NCBI RefSeq assembly: GCF_900108175.1
Contig: NZ_FNVO01000003.1
Coordinates: forward strand, 558,001 to 622,000
Length of the DNA: 64,000 bases
Direction: 5' to 3'
DNA from: Thermomonospora echinospora
GTDB lineage: Bacteria; Actinomycetota; Actinomycetes; Streptosporangiales; Streptosporangiaceae
The position numbers and the translations under genes were made by a program. The notes below the pieces were generated by a model. The model ran no database searches. It was not told the DNA's origin and was given only the letters and a program-made list of their open reading frames with translations. Of the stretch, positions 43,281 to 52,751 are shown piece after piece (the first letter of the stretch is position 1; every line of letters begins with the position of its first letter).

Positions 43281-44249
43281 CTATCGGGCCTGGATGTCGA
43301 CGATCCGCCAGTGACCGTCCGACAGGCGTGCGGTCACCGAGAGCTGGGCCGCCGCGGTCGTGCCGCCGGGCTTGTCCTTACGGTGGACGGTCTGGTCCAG
43401 GAAGACAAGCAGTTGTGCGGTATCGCCCGACATGCGTACCACCCCGGCCCGCACCACCCGCGAGGTCAGCGTCAGCCGCTGCGCGGCGGCCTGCTGCTTC
43501 ACCTGGCCGAACAGTGTCTGGTACTGGTTGAACGCCCGCCCCGCCAGCACGTCGCGGGCGGCCTGCTCGGTGACGGCGGTGTTGGCGTAGGAGTAGGAGA
43601 ACACCTTGCCGAGCGCGTTGCTGACGTCGCCGATGACCACCTCGGTGCGTTCGACGTCGGTCAGCGCCCGGTTCTCGGCCGCCTCGTCACCACGCACCTG
43701 CGCGGCCCGCACCAGCAGCGCGGCCCCCACCACCACGAACACCAGGGCCAGCACAAGCGGATCCCGCAACCAGGCCGCCCGCGAACGCGAACCGCCCCCG
43801 GTCTTGCCTGCCTCGCCCGTCTTGTCGCCAGGCGACGCCGTGTCGTCACCCTCGCTGGCCGGGCCACCGTCGGTCGCGGCCGTGTCCTCGCCCGCCGTGC
43901 CGACATCGCTCCCGCCGGACCGGCCGGCGCCTTCGGTCCCCTCAGCCTCGCCGGACGGGCCGTCGTTCGCCTTGGCCTTCTCACCGCCCCCCGCAGTGGC
44001 GTCGCGGCTCGCCTCGGCCTGTCCGGCGGCTCCGGCCCCACTGGGCGCTCCGCCGTCCGCCCCGGGAGGAAGCTCGTCGTCGGCGCGCGATGCGGCTTCG
44101 CTGGGCGAGTGGCCGTCCGTCTCGGTGCGGCCGTTGGTCGCGGTGCCGTCGGCGGGCGGGTCGTCGTCGTTCGGGCGGGGGGCGGAGACGACGGTGGCGG
44201 GCAGGCCGTTGTGGGGGTTGCCGTCGGCGCTCACAGTGTCCTTCTCCAT
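43281..44249 (-). CDS. Mce-associated membrane protein (type B, copy 1)
   Basis: 322 aa. Long low-complexity acidic Gly/Ala/Asp-rich cytoplasmic region (~1-165), one helix (PLVLALVFVVVGAALLVRAAQV, ~166-187), then the same outer domain as 41906-42679 (DVSNALGKVFSYSYANTAVTEQAARDVLAGRAFNQYQTLFGQVKQQAAAQRLTLTSRVVRAGVVRM). Part of the mce operon, starting 2 nt after the preceding gene's stop. Confidence 0.85.
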   Translation of the reverse strand: MEKDTVSADGNPHNGLPATVVSAPRPNDDDPPADGTATNGRTETDGHSPSEAASRADDELPPGADGGAPSGAGAAGQAEASRDATAGGGEKAKANDGPSGEAEGTEGAGRSGGSDVGTAGEDTAATDGGPASEGDDTASPGDKTGEAGKTGGGSRSRAAWLRDPLVLALVFVVVGAALLVRAAQVRGDEAAENRALTDVERTEVVIGDVSNALGKVFSYSYANTAVTEQAARDVLAGRAFNQYQTLFGQVKQQAAAQRLTLTSRVVRAGVVRMSGDTAQLLVFLDQTVHRKDKPGGTTAAAQLSVTARLSDGHWRIVDIQAR

Positions 44250-44251
44250 GG

Positions 44252-44824
44252 TCAGCTCGTATTGACCGGGATCGCAGTGAGCGATCGCAGCTTCCAGCCG
44301 TCCGGGGTGCGGGCCAGGCCCGCCTCGAACCGCTTGCGGTCGGTGCTCGCGCCGGCGCCGGAGGCGGGTGTGATCTCGACCCGGACCATCGCGATCAGCT
44401 GGGCGGTGCCGGCCCGCGGGTCGAGCTGGAGGACGGCGGCATCGGTGACGGTGCCGCGGGCGCTGGTCCTGGACTGCTGCACCTGCTGCCGGTTGCGGTC
44501 ACGGGCGCGGGTCAGCTCCTCGCGCAGCGGGCCGGTGGAGGCGTCCAGCCACCGGCGCAGGCTCTGGTCCACCTGGGTGGCGTCCATGGTGTTGAGGTCG
44601 GCGACGGCCTGCCGGCCGGCCGCCAGCACCTCGTCGCGGGTCTTGCCGAAGTCGACCGCCTCGTCCCGTCCGGCCTGCCAGTACGACCAGCCGCCCCAGC
44701 CGGCGAACGCCACCGCCGCCGCCAGGATGAGACGCCCGGCTGCGCGGCCCCGGAGCAGGCCGCGCAGCCGGGCGGGCCTGGAGGCGTCCCGGTCGTGTGG
44801 CGAGGTCTCGCCCGTGCCGGCCAT
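44252..44824 (-). CDS. Mce-associated membrane protein (type A, copy 1)
   Basis: 190 aa. Cytoplasmic N-terminus, one helix (LILAAAVAFAGWGGWSYW, ~32-49) and an outer domain (FGKTRDEVLAAGRQAVADLNTMDATQVDQSLRRWLDASTGPLREELTRARDRNRQQVQQSRTSARGTVTDAAVLQL). ATG 44824 has a strong GAGGAGG 5 nt upstream and is preferred over TTG 44845, which would overlap mceF. First of the four Mas genes. Confidence 0.87.
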   Translation of the reverse strand: MAGTGETSPHDRDASRPARLRGLLRGRAAGRLILAAAVAFAGWGGWSYWQAGRDEAVDFGKTRDEVLAAGRQAVADLNTMDATQVDQSLRRWLDASTGPLREELTRARDRNRQQVQQSRTSARGTVTDAAVLQLDPRAGTAQLIAMVRVEITPASGAGASTDRKRFEAGLARTPDGWKLRSLTAIPVNTS

Positions 44825-44837
44825 ACGGTCCTCCTCG

Positions 44838-46100
44838 CTACTCAACAGCGGCCCATCCGGTCAGCCCGAGCAGGCCGCTCAGGTCGGTGGCCCCCGTCTG
44901 GACGGACGGCAGGGCGAGCGCGCCGGGCAGTCCGGTGGCCGCCGCGACGCGGGCGTCCGTCGATCCGGGCTTACGCGCCTTGGGCACGCCGCCGCCGTAC
45001 GGGGCGTTGGCCGAGCCGCGGACGTTCTTGCCAGTGGAGGCGGGCTCCCGGCAACTGGCGGCGCGGTTGAACGCCGGGCCGGGCGAGGTGTTCAGCCCGT
45101 TGCGGTAGGTCGTGCCCTCGTAGCCGCGCACGCACGGCAGCGGCGAGAAGAACGTCACCGCCATGCCGAAGCTGGCGCCGCGCGGGGTGATGGCGGTGGA
45201 GCCGGCCGCGACCGCCTGCGGCAGCCGCACCATCAGCTCCTCGATCCCCCGTTGCCGGGTCAGCGCCACGTCGGAAGTGGTCAGCAGGTTGGCCACCAGC
45301 ACGCTCAGGCTGGGGTCCAGGTCCCGCACCAGCCCGGTGAGCTGGGTGGCCGCGTCCGGGGCGGTGGTGATGAGGCGGCGCAGGTCGGCGTCGGCGGTGC
45401 CGAGCCGGTCGGCCAGCAGCCGGGCGTTGGCGGCGAACGACCGCAGCGCCGCGCTCTGCTCGTTCTGGGTGCGCAGCACCGTCTCGCCGTCCACGATCAG
45501 TTTGGTGGTGGAGGGCAGCGCGACGTCGGCGGCGTCGATGAACTCGCCGCTGGTGTCCATCAGCGCCTGCAGGTTGGCGCCCTGCCCCTCGAACGCCCGG
45601 CCGAACTCGTCCACCACCGTGCGCAGCGACTCCAGCGGCACCGAGGCGGCCAGGTCGTTGAGGCTGGTGAGCAGGTTGGTCACCGGCGCCGGGGTGGCGG
45701 TGGCCGACTGCGGGATCACCGACCCGTTCCTCAGGTAGGGGCCGTCGCCGGTCTCCGGCCGCAGGTCGATGTACTGCTCGCCCACGGCCGACAGGTTGGC
45801 GACCACCGCGCGCAGGTTGGTGGGGATCTTCGGCGCCGACCGGTCGATGTGCAGGTCGGCGCGCAGTCCCTGGCCGTTCAGGTGCATCGGCCCGACCCGG
45901 CCGACCGACACGCCGCGGTAGGTGACGTCGGCGTTGGTGTAGAGCCCGCCGGTCTGCGCCAGGTCCACCTTGACCACGTAGTAGTCGCGGACGCCGACAT
46001 AGCGCGACAGGTCGGCGTACCGGACGCCGATGTAGGCGATCACCAGCACGCCGAGCACGAGGAACGCGTAGTTCTTCAGCCTGGTGCCGAGGGTCAGCAT
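44838..46100 (-). CDS. mceF: Mce family protein, sixth in operon (MceF)
   Basis: 420 aa. N-terminal helix (NYAFLVLGVLVIAYIGVRYAD), MlaD/MCE domain (VKVDLAQTGGLYTNADVTYRGVSVGRVGPMHL...LRADLHIDRSAPKIPTNLRAVVANLSAVGEQYIDLRPE) and a long helical Mce region. Forms with MceA-E a hexameric periplasmic tube carrying lipids to the YrbE permease. The start ATG overlaps the mceE stop by one base. Confidence 0.9.
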   Translation of the reverse strand: MLTLGTRLKNYAFLVLGVLVIAYIGVRYADLSRYVGVRDYYVVKVDLAQTGGLYTNADVTYRGVSVGRVGPMHLNGQGLRADLHIDRSAPKIPTNLRAVVANLSAVGEQYIDLRPETGDGPYLRNGSVIPQSATATPAPVTNLLTSLNDLAASVPLESLRTVVDEFGRAFEGQGANLQALMDTSGEFIDAADVALPSTTKLIVDGETVLRTQNEQSAALRSFAANARLLADRLGTADADLRRLITTAPDAATQLTGLVRDLDPSLSVLVANLLTTSDVALTRQRGIEELMVRLPQAVAAGSTAITPRGASFGMAVTFFSPLPCVRGYEGTTYRNGLNTSPGPAFNRAASCREPASTGKNVRGSANAPYGGGVPKARKPGSTDARVAAATGLPGALALPSVQTGATDLSGLLGLTGWAAVE

Positions 46101-47350
46101 CAGTCGTCGCCTCCCTGGGGCGTGCTCGACGGGGACCCCGGCGGAGAGGTCGGTGTCCCCGGCGGGGTGGTGCCGGGCGCGGTGGGGGGCGGCACCTGGC
46201 CCGGTGGCGTGCCCTCCGGGGTGGACTCGCCCGTGGGCGGCGCCTGGGGCGTGGTGCGGGGGGTGCCGACCGACGGCAGCGGCAGCGGGGCGTGCCGCGC
46301 GCTCACCGGTGCCGGGCCTCCGGACCCGCCCGGGCTGATCGGCGGGATGATCGCGGTGCCGTCCACGGCGGTGATCGTCAGGTAGACGTTGAGGTAGTCG
46401 CCCTTGACCACGTTCAGCACCTCGTCGGTGAACGGGTAGGTCAGCAGGACCTCCAGCGACTTGGGCAGGGCGGTGCCCGCGTCGGCCAGCCGCTGCAGGA
46501 TCGGGGCCAGTGCCCGCAGGTCGGCGACCATGTTCTCCTGACTGCGGTCGAGCACGTCGGTGGCGACCTCGCCGAGGTCCTCCAGCGCCTTGAGCATGGT
46601 CATCAGCTGGCCGCGCTGCTCCTCCAGGATCCGCAGCCCGGGGCTGAGGTCGTCGAGCGCGACGTTGATCTGCTGTCTGCGCGACGAGAGCGTGGCGGCC
46701 AGCCGGTCGACGGCGTCCAGCGCGTCGGTGATGTCGCCGGAGTGCTCGTCCAGCGTGGAGGTCAGCTGCTCGACCCGGCGCAGCATGGAACGGACCTGCG
46801 GTTCGTTGCCCTCCAGCGCCCGGTTCAGCTCCCGGGTGATGGTGCGCAACTGGTTGATGCCGCCGCCGTTGAGCAGCATCGACATCGCCCCGAAGACCTC
46901 CTCCACCTCGGGGTAGCGGTTGGTGCTGTCGACTCCGATCACCGCGCCGTCGCGCAGCGTCCCGCTGGCGGTGCCGTTCGGCGGCGGCATGAGCTGGACG
47001 TACTTCTCGCCGAGCAGGCTGGACTGCTCCAGCCGGGCGACCGCGTTGGCCGGCAGCCGCACGTCCCGGTCGATGACCATGGTGACCTCGGCCTGCCAGC
47101 CGTCATCGGGCAGCGTGATGTCGGTGACCCGGCCGACGGCCACGTCGTTGACCCGCACCGCGGCGTGCGGCACCAGGCTGAGCACGTTGTCGAACTGGGC
47201 GGTGACCTTGTAGGGGTCGTCTCCCACGTCGGCGCCGCCCGGCAGCGGCATGTCATAGACCCCCCGGTAGCCGCCGGACCCGGAGCTGCACCCGGCGAGC
47301 ACCGCCAGGCTCAGCCCCGCCACCGCCGCCTTGACGATCGGGCGTCTCAC
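46100..47350 (-). CDS. mceE: Mce family lipoprotein, fifth in operon (MceE)
   Basis: 416 aa. Starts with GTG overlapping the mceD stop (GTGA), GGAGG upstream. The lipobox LAVLAGC near residues 15-21 identifies the lipoprotein subunit expected at the MceE position (LprK-like). MCE domain YKVTAQFDNVLSLVPHAAVRVNDVAVGRVTDITL, helical region to ~330, and a Pro/Thr/Gly-rich low-complexity C-terminal tail of ~80 residues. Confidence 0.92.
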   Translation of the reverse strand: MRRPIVKAAVAGLSLAVLAGCSSGSGGYRGVYDMPLPGGADVGDDPYKVTAQFDNVLSLVPHAAVRVNDVAVGRVTDITLPDDGWQAEVTMVIDRDVRLPANAVARLEQSSLLGEKYVQLMPPPNGTASGTLRDGAVIGVDSTNRYPEVEEVFGAMSMLLNGGGINQLRTITRELNRALEGNEPQVRSMLRRVEQLTSTLDEHSGDITDALDAVDRLAATLSSRRQQINVALDDLSPGLRILEEQRGQLMTMLKALEDLGEVATDVLDRSQENMVADLRALAPILQRLADAGTALPKSLEVLLTYPFTDEVLNVVKGDYLNVYLTITAVDGTAIIPPISPGGSGGPAPVSARHAPLPLPSVGTPRTTPQAPPTGESTPEGTPPGQVPPPTAPGTTPPGTPTSPPGSPSSTPQGGDD

Positions 47351-48537
47351 CGGCCCTCCTCCTTCGCGGCCGGGCCGTAGACGTCGCCCACGGGCGGCAA
47401 CGGCATCGGCGGCAGCACGCTCTGCTCGTCGTCGGGCAGCGGTACCAGGTCCCGCGGTCCGAGCCGGTACTTGTCGCACAGCTCGGCCAGCGCGGAGTCC
47501 TCGTCCGCGGTGCCGCACAGCTGGCTTCCGACGGGGCGCGCAGTGCTCGTGCCGCCGACGCCCGGCCCCATGCTGATCTCGTTGAGGTTGCCGCGGCCCA
47601 TGAGCGACCTGCTGACCGGGTCGTAGGCGTTGAGCACGTTGCCGGCCGCCAGCGGGGCCACGTCCAGCACCTCGGCCAGCGACGCCCGCTGGTCCACCAG
47701 CACCTGCGTGATCTTCGCCAGCCGGTCGACGTTGCGCCGCAGCAGCGGCCGGTGCTCCCGGATGAAGCGCTCCACCTCCCGCAGCGCGGTGGCCAGCTCC
47801 GACAGCGCCGCCGCCAGCTCGTCCCGGTCGGCGGCCAGGAACTCGTTGACCTCGGCGAGCTGCTGCTCGGCCCTGCTGACCTGGGAGTCGTTGGCCTTGA
47901 GCATGGTGGTGAACTTCTGCAGGCTGGACAGCGTGCCGAAGAACTCGTCGCTGGTGCCCGACAGGGTGCGGGTGGCCTGGCCGAACTCGCGGATCATGTC
48001 GCCGATGGCCTCGCCGTTGTCCCGCAGGTTGGCCTCGCCGGTCTTGAGCGCCTCCGACAGCGCCCCGGTGGAGTTGACGCCGTCGGGCCCCAGCGAGTCG
48101 GTCAGCTTGGTGATGCTCTCGTAGAGCTGGTCCACCTCGACCGGGGTGGCGGTACGGCTGGCGGGGATCACGGTGCCGTCGGCGATCTGCGGGCCGCCGG
48201 TGTAGACGGGGGCGAGCTGCACGTACCGGTCGGCGACCACGCTGGGCGCGACGACGACGGCGTTGGCCCCGGCCGGGATCTCGACGTCGTCGTCCAGCCG
48301 CAGGGTGACCTTGACCTCGCGGCCCGCCGGGCGGACCGACTCGATCCGGCCGACCCGTACGCCCAGCACCCGTACGTCCGATCCCCCGTACACGCCGACC
48401 GCCTGGGAGAAGTAGGCGGTGACGAGCTTGCCGGTCTCCGGGCGCAGCACGTAGACGACCAGGGCGAGCGCGACGACCAGGGCGAGGACCGCCCCGGCCA
48501 CCCGGTTGACCAGTTGCCCGCGTGCGATGTCCGCCAT
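47347..48537 (-). CDS. mceD: Mce family protein, fourth in operon (MceD)
   Basis: 396 aa. N-terminal helix (GAVLALVVALALVVYVL), MCE domain (KLVTAYFSQAVGVYGGSDVRVLGVRVGRIESVRPAGREVKVTLRLDDDVEIPAGANAVVVAPSVVADRYVQLAPVYTGG) and coiled-coil-like C-terminal helices. The ATG overlaps the mceC stop; the stop overlaps mceE. Confidence 0.9.
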   Translation of the reverse strand: MADIARGQLVNRVAGAVLALVVALALVVYVLRPETGKLVTAYFSQAVGVYGGSDVRVLGVRVGRIESVRPAGREVKVTLRLDDDVEIPAGANAVVVAPSVVADRYVQLAPVYTGGPQIADGTVIPASRTATPVEVDQLYESITKLTDSLGPDGVNSTGALSEALKTGEANLRDNGEAIGDMIREFGQATRTLSGTSDEFFGTLSSLQKFTTMLKANDSQVSRAEQQLAEVNEFLAADRDELAAALSELATALREVERFIREHRPLLRRNVDRLAKITQVLVDQRASLAEVLDVAPLAAGNVLNAYDPVSRSLMGRGNLNEISMGPGVGGTSTARPVGSQLCGTADEDSALAELCDKYRLGPRDLVPLPDDEQSVLPPMPLPPVGDVYGPAAKEEGR

Positions 48538-49550
48538 CAGCCCTCGCCTCCGACCTTGGGGGGCATGCAGCCGTTCGCCGGTGGCGTGCCCGGCTTCAGG
48601 TACTCCTTGGGGACCAGCCCGCACAGGTAGGCGTCGGTCCACCGGCCGTTGCCGAGGGTGTTGCCGACCAGCCGGTAGTACGGCCCGGCGATCGCCAGGG
48701 CCTTGTCGAGGTTGCGCTGGTTGTCCTGCAGCACCTTGGCCACCCGGTCCAGCGCGGTCAGGGTCGGCGCGAGCTGGGCCTCGTTGTCGCGCACCAGCCC
48801 GACGAGGTGGCGGGACAGCTCACGGCTGGCCACCAGCAGCCGGTGGATCGCCTCGCGCCGCAGCCGCAGCTCCTCCAGCAGCAGGTTGCCGTCCTTCAGC
48901 AGCGCCTCGTACTCGGTGTTCTGCGAGGCCAGGGTGCCGGTGAGCCGGTCGGAGCCGGCCAGCAGCCGGGCCAGCCGGTCGTCGCGGGAGGAGATGGTCC
49001 GCGACAGCGCGGTCATCCCGTCCAGTGCCTTGCGCACGTCGGGCGGGGTGTCCCGGAACGTCGCGGAGATCACCTGCAGGCTCTGGGCGACCTTGGCGGT
49101 GTCCAGTTGCCCGAACGTCCGGCCCAGGTCGCCGAACGCCTGGGTGACGTCGTAGGGCGCCCGGGTGCGGTTGGTCGGGATGGTCTGGCGGGGGTTCTGC
49201 GCGGCGCTGCCGAGCGGCGCGACCGCCAGGTACTTGTCGCCCAGCAGGGTCTGGATGGAGATCGCCACCGTGCTGGCGTTGCCGATCCACACGTCCTTGA
49301 CCCGGAAGCTGACCTTGACCCGGCCGCGGTCCAGCCGGACGCCGGTGACCTTGCCGACCTTCACCCCGGCCACCCGCACCTCGCTGCTGGTGTTGAGCCC
49401 GGCGGCCTCGGTGAAGTGGGCGGTGTAGGTGGTGCCGCCGCCGATGACCGGCAGGTCGTCGGCGCGGTAGGCCAGCAGGCCGAGGACGAGCACCAGCACC
49501 AGCCCGATCACCGCGATCGGAACGGGATTGCGCTCCTGGATCGGCTTCAT
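48537..49550 (-). CDS. mceC: Mce family protein, third in operon (MceC)
   Basis: 337 aa. N-terminal helix (VPIAVIGLVLVLVLGLLAYRA), MCE domain (TTYTAHFTEAAGLNTSSEVRVAGVKVGKVTGVRLDRGRVKVSFRVKDVWIGNASTVAISIQTLLGDKYLAVAPLG) and a helical domain ending in a two-Cys tail (YLCGLVPKEYL...GCMPP). Overlaps both neighbours by 1-4 nt. Confidence 0.9.
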   Translation of the reverse strand: MKPIQERNPVPIAVIGLVLVLVLGLLAYRADDLPVIGGGTTYTAHFTEAAGLNTSSEVRVAGVKVGKVTGVRLDRGRVKVSFRVKDVWIGNASTVAISIQTLLGDKYLAVAPLGSAAQNPRQTIPTNRTRAPYDVTQAFGDLGRTFGQLDTAKVAQSLQVISATFRDTPPDVRKALDGMTALSRTISSRDDRLARLLAGSDRLTGTLASQNTEYEALLKDGNLLLEELRLRREAIHRLLVASRELSRHLVGLVRDNEAQLAPTLTALDRVAKVLQDNQRNLDKALAIAGPYYRLVGNTLGNGRWTDAYLCGLVPKEYLKPGTPPANGCMPPKVGGEG

Positions 49551-50602
49551 CCCTTGCACCTCTGTTCCGTCACCGGGATGCCGGTGGGCGGCGGGCCGTG
49601 GTCCTCGCCGCCCGTGTGCTCCCAGCTCACCCCCCGCACCGTGGCCTCGCACAGGTAGAAGTTCAGCCAGGACCCGTAGGAGGCGACCCGCCCGATGGTC
49701 TGCATCTTGACCGGCAGCCGCCGCAGGAACGTCTCCAGCGCCGGGGTGCTGTCGGCCAGGTTCTCCGAGAGCCGGCCGAGCTGCTTGATGTCCTCGCGCA
49801 GCGGGTCGCGGCTGTCGCGCAACAGGCTGGAGGTGGTGTCGGCCAGGTCGCTCAGCGAGACGATCGCCTCACCGAACACCCTGCGGTCGGCGGCGAACCC
49901 CTGCACCAGTTGCCGCAGGGTGCTGACCAGTGTCACGAACTGCCCCTCGCGGGCGTTGACCGTCTCCACGACCGTGGTCAGGTTGTCGATGACCTGCCCG
50001 ATCACCTTGTCCTTGGCGGCCAGTGTGCTGGTCAGCGACCCCACGGTGGACACCAGGCTCTGCACGGTGGCGCCCTCACCCTGGAACACCGAGATCAGCT
50101 CACCGGCCAGCTTGTTGATGTCGTTGGGCGACAGTGCCTGGAACAGCGGCTGGAACCCGTCGAACAGCTGGGTGAGGTCCAGTGCCGGGGTGGTGCGCTG
50201 CTCGGGGATGGTGTCGCCGGGCCGCAGCGTGGCGGCCTGCCCGGTGGCCTGCCCCTCGCCCCGGCCCAGCTCGACGAACCGCTGCCCCACCATGTTCAGG
50301 TACTTGATCGTGGCGGTCGTGGTGGCCGGCAGCCTGCGGTCGCGCTCGACGTTGAAGGTGACCTCGGCGAGCCTGCGGTCCACCACCCGGATGCCCTCGA
50401 CCTGGCCGACGCGCACGCCCGCGATGCGGACGCTGTCGCCGATGATGAGGCCGGTGGTGTCGGTGAAGCGCGCCTTGTACGCGACGGTGTCGCCCACGCC
50501 GGTGTTGGCGATGCTGATGGCCAGTGCGGCGGTGGCGACCACGGTCACCACGATGAAGGCGATCGACTTGGCCAGCGGGCCGGCGATGCTCTTGCGTCTC
50601 AC
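49547..50602 (-). CDS. mceB: Mce family protein, second in operon (MceB)
   Basis: 351 aa. GTG start overlapping the mceA stop (GTGA). N-terminal helix (SIAFIVVTVVATAALAISIA), MCE domain (VAYKARFTDTTGLIIGDSVRIAGVRVGQVEGIRVVDRRLAEVTFNVERDRRLPATTTATIKYLNMVGQRFVELGRG) and a helical C-terminal region ending with the WLNFYLCEATVRG block typical of actinobacterial MceB. Confidence 0.9.
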   Translation of the reverse strand: MRRKSIAGPLAKSIAFIVVTVVATAALAISIANTGVGDTVAYKARFTDTTGLIIGDSVRIAGVRVGQVEGIRVVDRRLAEVTFNVERDRRLPATTTATIKYLNMVGQRFVELGRGEGQATGQAATLRPGDTIPEQRTTPALDLTQLFDGFQPLFQALSPNDINKLAGELISVFQGEGATVQSLVSTVGSLTSTLAAKDKVIGQVIDNLTTVVETVNAREGQFVTLVSTLRQLVQGFAADRRVFGEAIVSLSDLADTTSSLLRDSRDPLREDIKQLGRLSENLADSTPALETFLRRLPVKMQTIGRVASYGSWLNFYLCEATVRGVSWEHTGGEDHGPPPTGIPVTEQRCKG

Positions 50603-51903
50603 TTCAGCCGCACCTCCGTTCCCCGGTAGATGGGGCCGACCAGGACGCTGCTCCAGTCGGGCAGCTCGTCGTGGGGACGGCCGACCTGTGCTGCCAGCAG
50701 CTCGTTGAGCTGCTGGTTCTCCTCCGGCGAGTTGGGCAGGCCGAGCAGCCGGCCGCCGGGGGCCGGCGCGGTCGGCGTGGTCGGCGTGACCGCGGGCGGC
50801 GTCCCCCATCCGGTGAGGCCGTTGCCGGGGACGGTCCCGACGCCGTCATAGGGGACGGAGTAGCAGCGGGGGCCGCCACCGGCGTTGTAGACCGGGCGGT
50901 CCTTGCCCGGCCGGTACCTGCCCTTGGACGGCACCACCTTGACGGTGACCGACAGGCCGGGCTTGCCGGTGCCCTTGCCCAGTGCCCGGTCCATGGACGG
51001 GACGAAGTCGCGCAGCATCCGCAGCGTGCACGGCCAGGACGGCGAGTATCGGGCCATCAGCTCCAGCGACGGCCGGCTGTTGGCCGACAGCCAGATGATG
51101 TTGTCTCGGTTGGCGCGCAGCCACTCGGTCAGGTAGCGCGACGAGGACGTCATCGAGCTGTACAGGTCGCTGAGGTTGCCGCGCTGGTCGACGATGGTGC
51201 GGCTGGTGATCGCGAAGTCCTCCAGCGCGTCGAGGATGTCGGGGGCCGCGTCGGCGTAGGCGTGGCTGACCCGCACCAGCTCCCGCAGGTCGCGGTTCAT
51301 CTGCGGCAGGTACGGGTTGAGCTTCTTCAGGTGGGCGTCCAGCTTCACCATCGTGGCGCCGAGCTGGTCGCCCCGCCCCTCCAGCGCGTCCGCGACGGCG
51401 GTGAGGGTGGCCGCCAGCCGTTCCGGCTTGACGGCGGTCAGCAGCGGCAGCACGTTCTCCAGCACCTGCTCCAGCTCGATGGCGTTCTGGCTGCGGTCCT
51501 GGGTGATGACGCTGCCGGGGGCCAGCGGCTGCCCGGCGGGCTGGACGGGCGGGATCAGCGCGACGTACCGCTGGCCGAACAGGGTGGTCGGCAGCATCTG
51601 CGCGGTGACGTTGGCGGGGACGTGGTCGAGCATCCCCGGCTTGAACGCCAGCGTCAGCCTGGCCCCGCCCCCGTCGGCCCGGACCTCGCGGACCTGGCCG
51701 ACGACCACGCCGCGCAGCTTGACGTCGGCGTTGCGGTGCATCTCGTTGCCGGCGCTGCCGGTGTGCAGCGTGACCATGTCGGCGGCGGTGAACTTCTTCT
51801 GGTAGGCGGCGATCGACAGCCACACCAGCAGCGACAGCACCAGGACGAACGCGATGCCCAGCATCCGGCGCCCGGTGGTGAACAGCGGCGTTCCCTCGCG
51901 CAT
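50599..51903 (-). CDS. mceA: Mce family protein, first in operon (MceA)
   Basis: 434 aa. N-terminal helix (RMLGIAFVLVLSLLVWLSIAAYQ), MCE domain (FTAADMVTLHTGSAGNEMHRNADVKLRGVVVGQVREVRADGGGARLTLAFKPGMLDHVPANVTAQMLPTTLFGQRYVALIPP), and a helical region ending with a Pro/Thr-rich stretch before GPIYRGTEVRLK. The ATG overlaps the YrbE stop by one base, so translation is probably coupled. Confidence 0.92.
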   Translation of the reverse strand: MREGTPLFTTGRRMLGIAFVLVLSLLVWLSIAAYQKKFTAADMVTLHTGSAGNEMHRNADVKLRGVVVGQVREVRADGGGARLTLAFKPGMLDHVPANVTAQMLPTTLFGQRYVALIPPVQPAGQPLAPGSVITQDRSQNAIELEQVLENVLPLLTAVKPERLAATLTAVADALEGRGDQLGATMVKLDAHLKKLNPYLPQMNRDLRELVRVSHAYADAAPDILDALEDFAITSRTIVDQRGNLSDLYSSMTSSSRYLTEWLRANRDNIIWLSANSRPSLELMARYSPSWPCTLRMLRDFVPSMDRALGKGTGKPGLSVTVKVVPSKGRYRPGKDRPVYNAGGGPRCYSVPYDGVGTVPGNGLTGWGTPPAVTPTTPTAPAPGGRLLGLPNSPEENQQLNELLAAQVGRPHDELPDWSSVLVGPIYRGTEVRLK

Positions 51904-52745
51904 CAGCCCGCCACCTTCACCGTCGTGGTGGCGCCCCAGATCGCCAGGCTGAGGAAGAAGTCGGTGACGCTGATCAGCACGATCGCGGTGCGGACCGCGC
52001 GGCCCACCGCCACGCCGACCCCGGCCGGGCCGCCGGTCGCCCGGAACCCGTAGTAGCAGTGCGCCAGGATCACCATGACGCTGAAGGCCAGCACCTTGGT
52101 GAACGACCACACCACGTCCACCGGTGACAGGAACAGGTCGAAGTAGTGGTCGTAGGTGCCCGGGGACTGCCCGTTGTAGAGGGTGGTGACCATCCGGGAG
52201 GCGAAGTAGGAGCTGAGCAGCCCCATCCCGTACAGCGGGATGATCGCCACGAACCCGGCGATGATCCGGGTGGTGACCAGGTAGGGGACGCTGGAGATGC
52301 CCATGCCCTCCAGCGCGTCCACCTCCTCGTTGATGCGCATCGCGCCGAGCTGGGCGGTGAACCCGGCGCCGACGGTGGCCGACAGCGCCAGCCCGGCCAC
52401 CAGCGGCGCGATCTCGCGGGTGTTGAAGTAGGCGGACACGAACCCGGTGAACGCCGAGGTGCCGATCTGGTTGAGCGCCGCGTACCCCTGCAGGCCCACC
52501 ACGGTGCCGGTGAACAGGGTCATGGCGACCATCACGCCGATGGTGCCGCCGATCACCCCGAGCGCTCCGCCGCCGAAGCTGACCTCGGCCAGCAGCCGGC
52601 GGATCTCCCGGGTGTAGCGGTGCAGCGCCCGCGGCGTCCAGGCCAGCGCCCGCAGGTAGAACAGCAGCTGGTCGCCCAGCGTGTCCAGCCAGGTCAGGCG
52701 GGAGTTCAGCCGTCTCGCCGCCCCGCCGTCAACGAAGATGCCCAT
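51903..52745 (-). CDS. yrbEB: MlaE/YrbE-type permease B
   Basis: 280 aa, multi-spanning membrane protein of the MlaE family. Seen: LLAEVSFGGGALGVIGGTIGVMVAMTLFTGTVVGLQGY, GLALSATVGAGFTAQLGAMRINEEVDALEGMGISSVPYLVTTRIIAGFVAIIPLYG (the conserved EVDALEVMG coupling loop) and the C-terminal VMVILAHCYYGFRATGGPAGVGVAVGRAVRTAIVLISVTDFFL. Subunit of the Mce lipid ABC importer; starts 6 nt after the YrbEA stop. Confidence 0.93.
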   Translation of the reverse strand: MGIFVDGGAARRLNSRLTWLDTLGDQLLFYLRALAWTPRALHRYTREIRRLLAEVSFGGGALGVIGGTIGVMVAMTLFTGTVVGLQGYAALNQIGTSAFTGFVSAYFNTREIAPLVAGLALSATVGAGFTAQLGAMRINEEVDALEGMGISSVPYLVTTRIIAGFVAIIPLYGMGLLSSYFASRMVTTLYNGQSPGTYDHYFDLFLSPVDVVWSFTKVLAFSVMVILAHCYYGFRATGGPAGVGVAVGRAVRTAIVLISVTDFFLSLAIWGATTTVKVAG

Positions 52746-52751
52746 CGCGGC

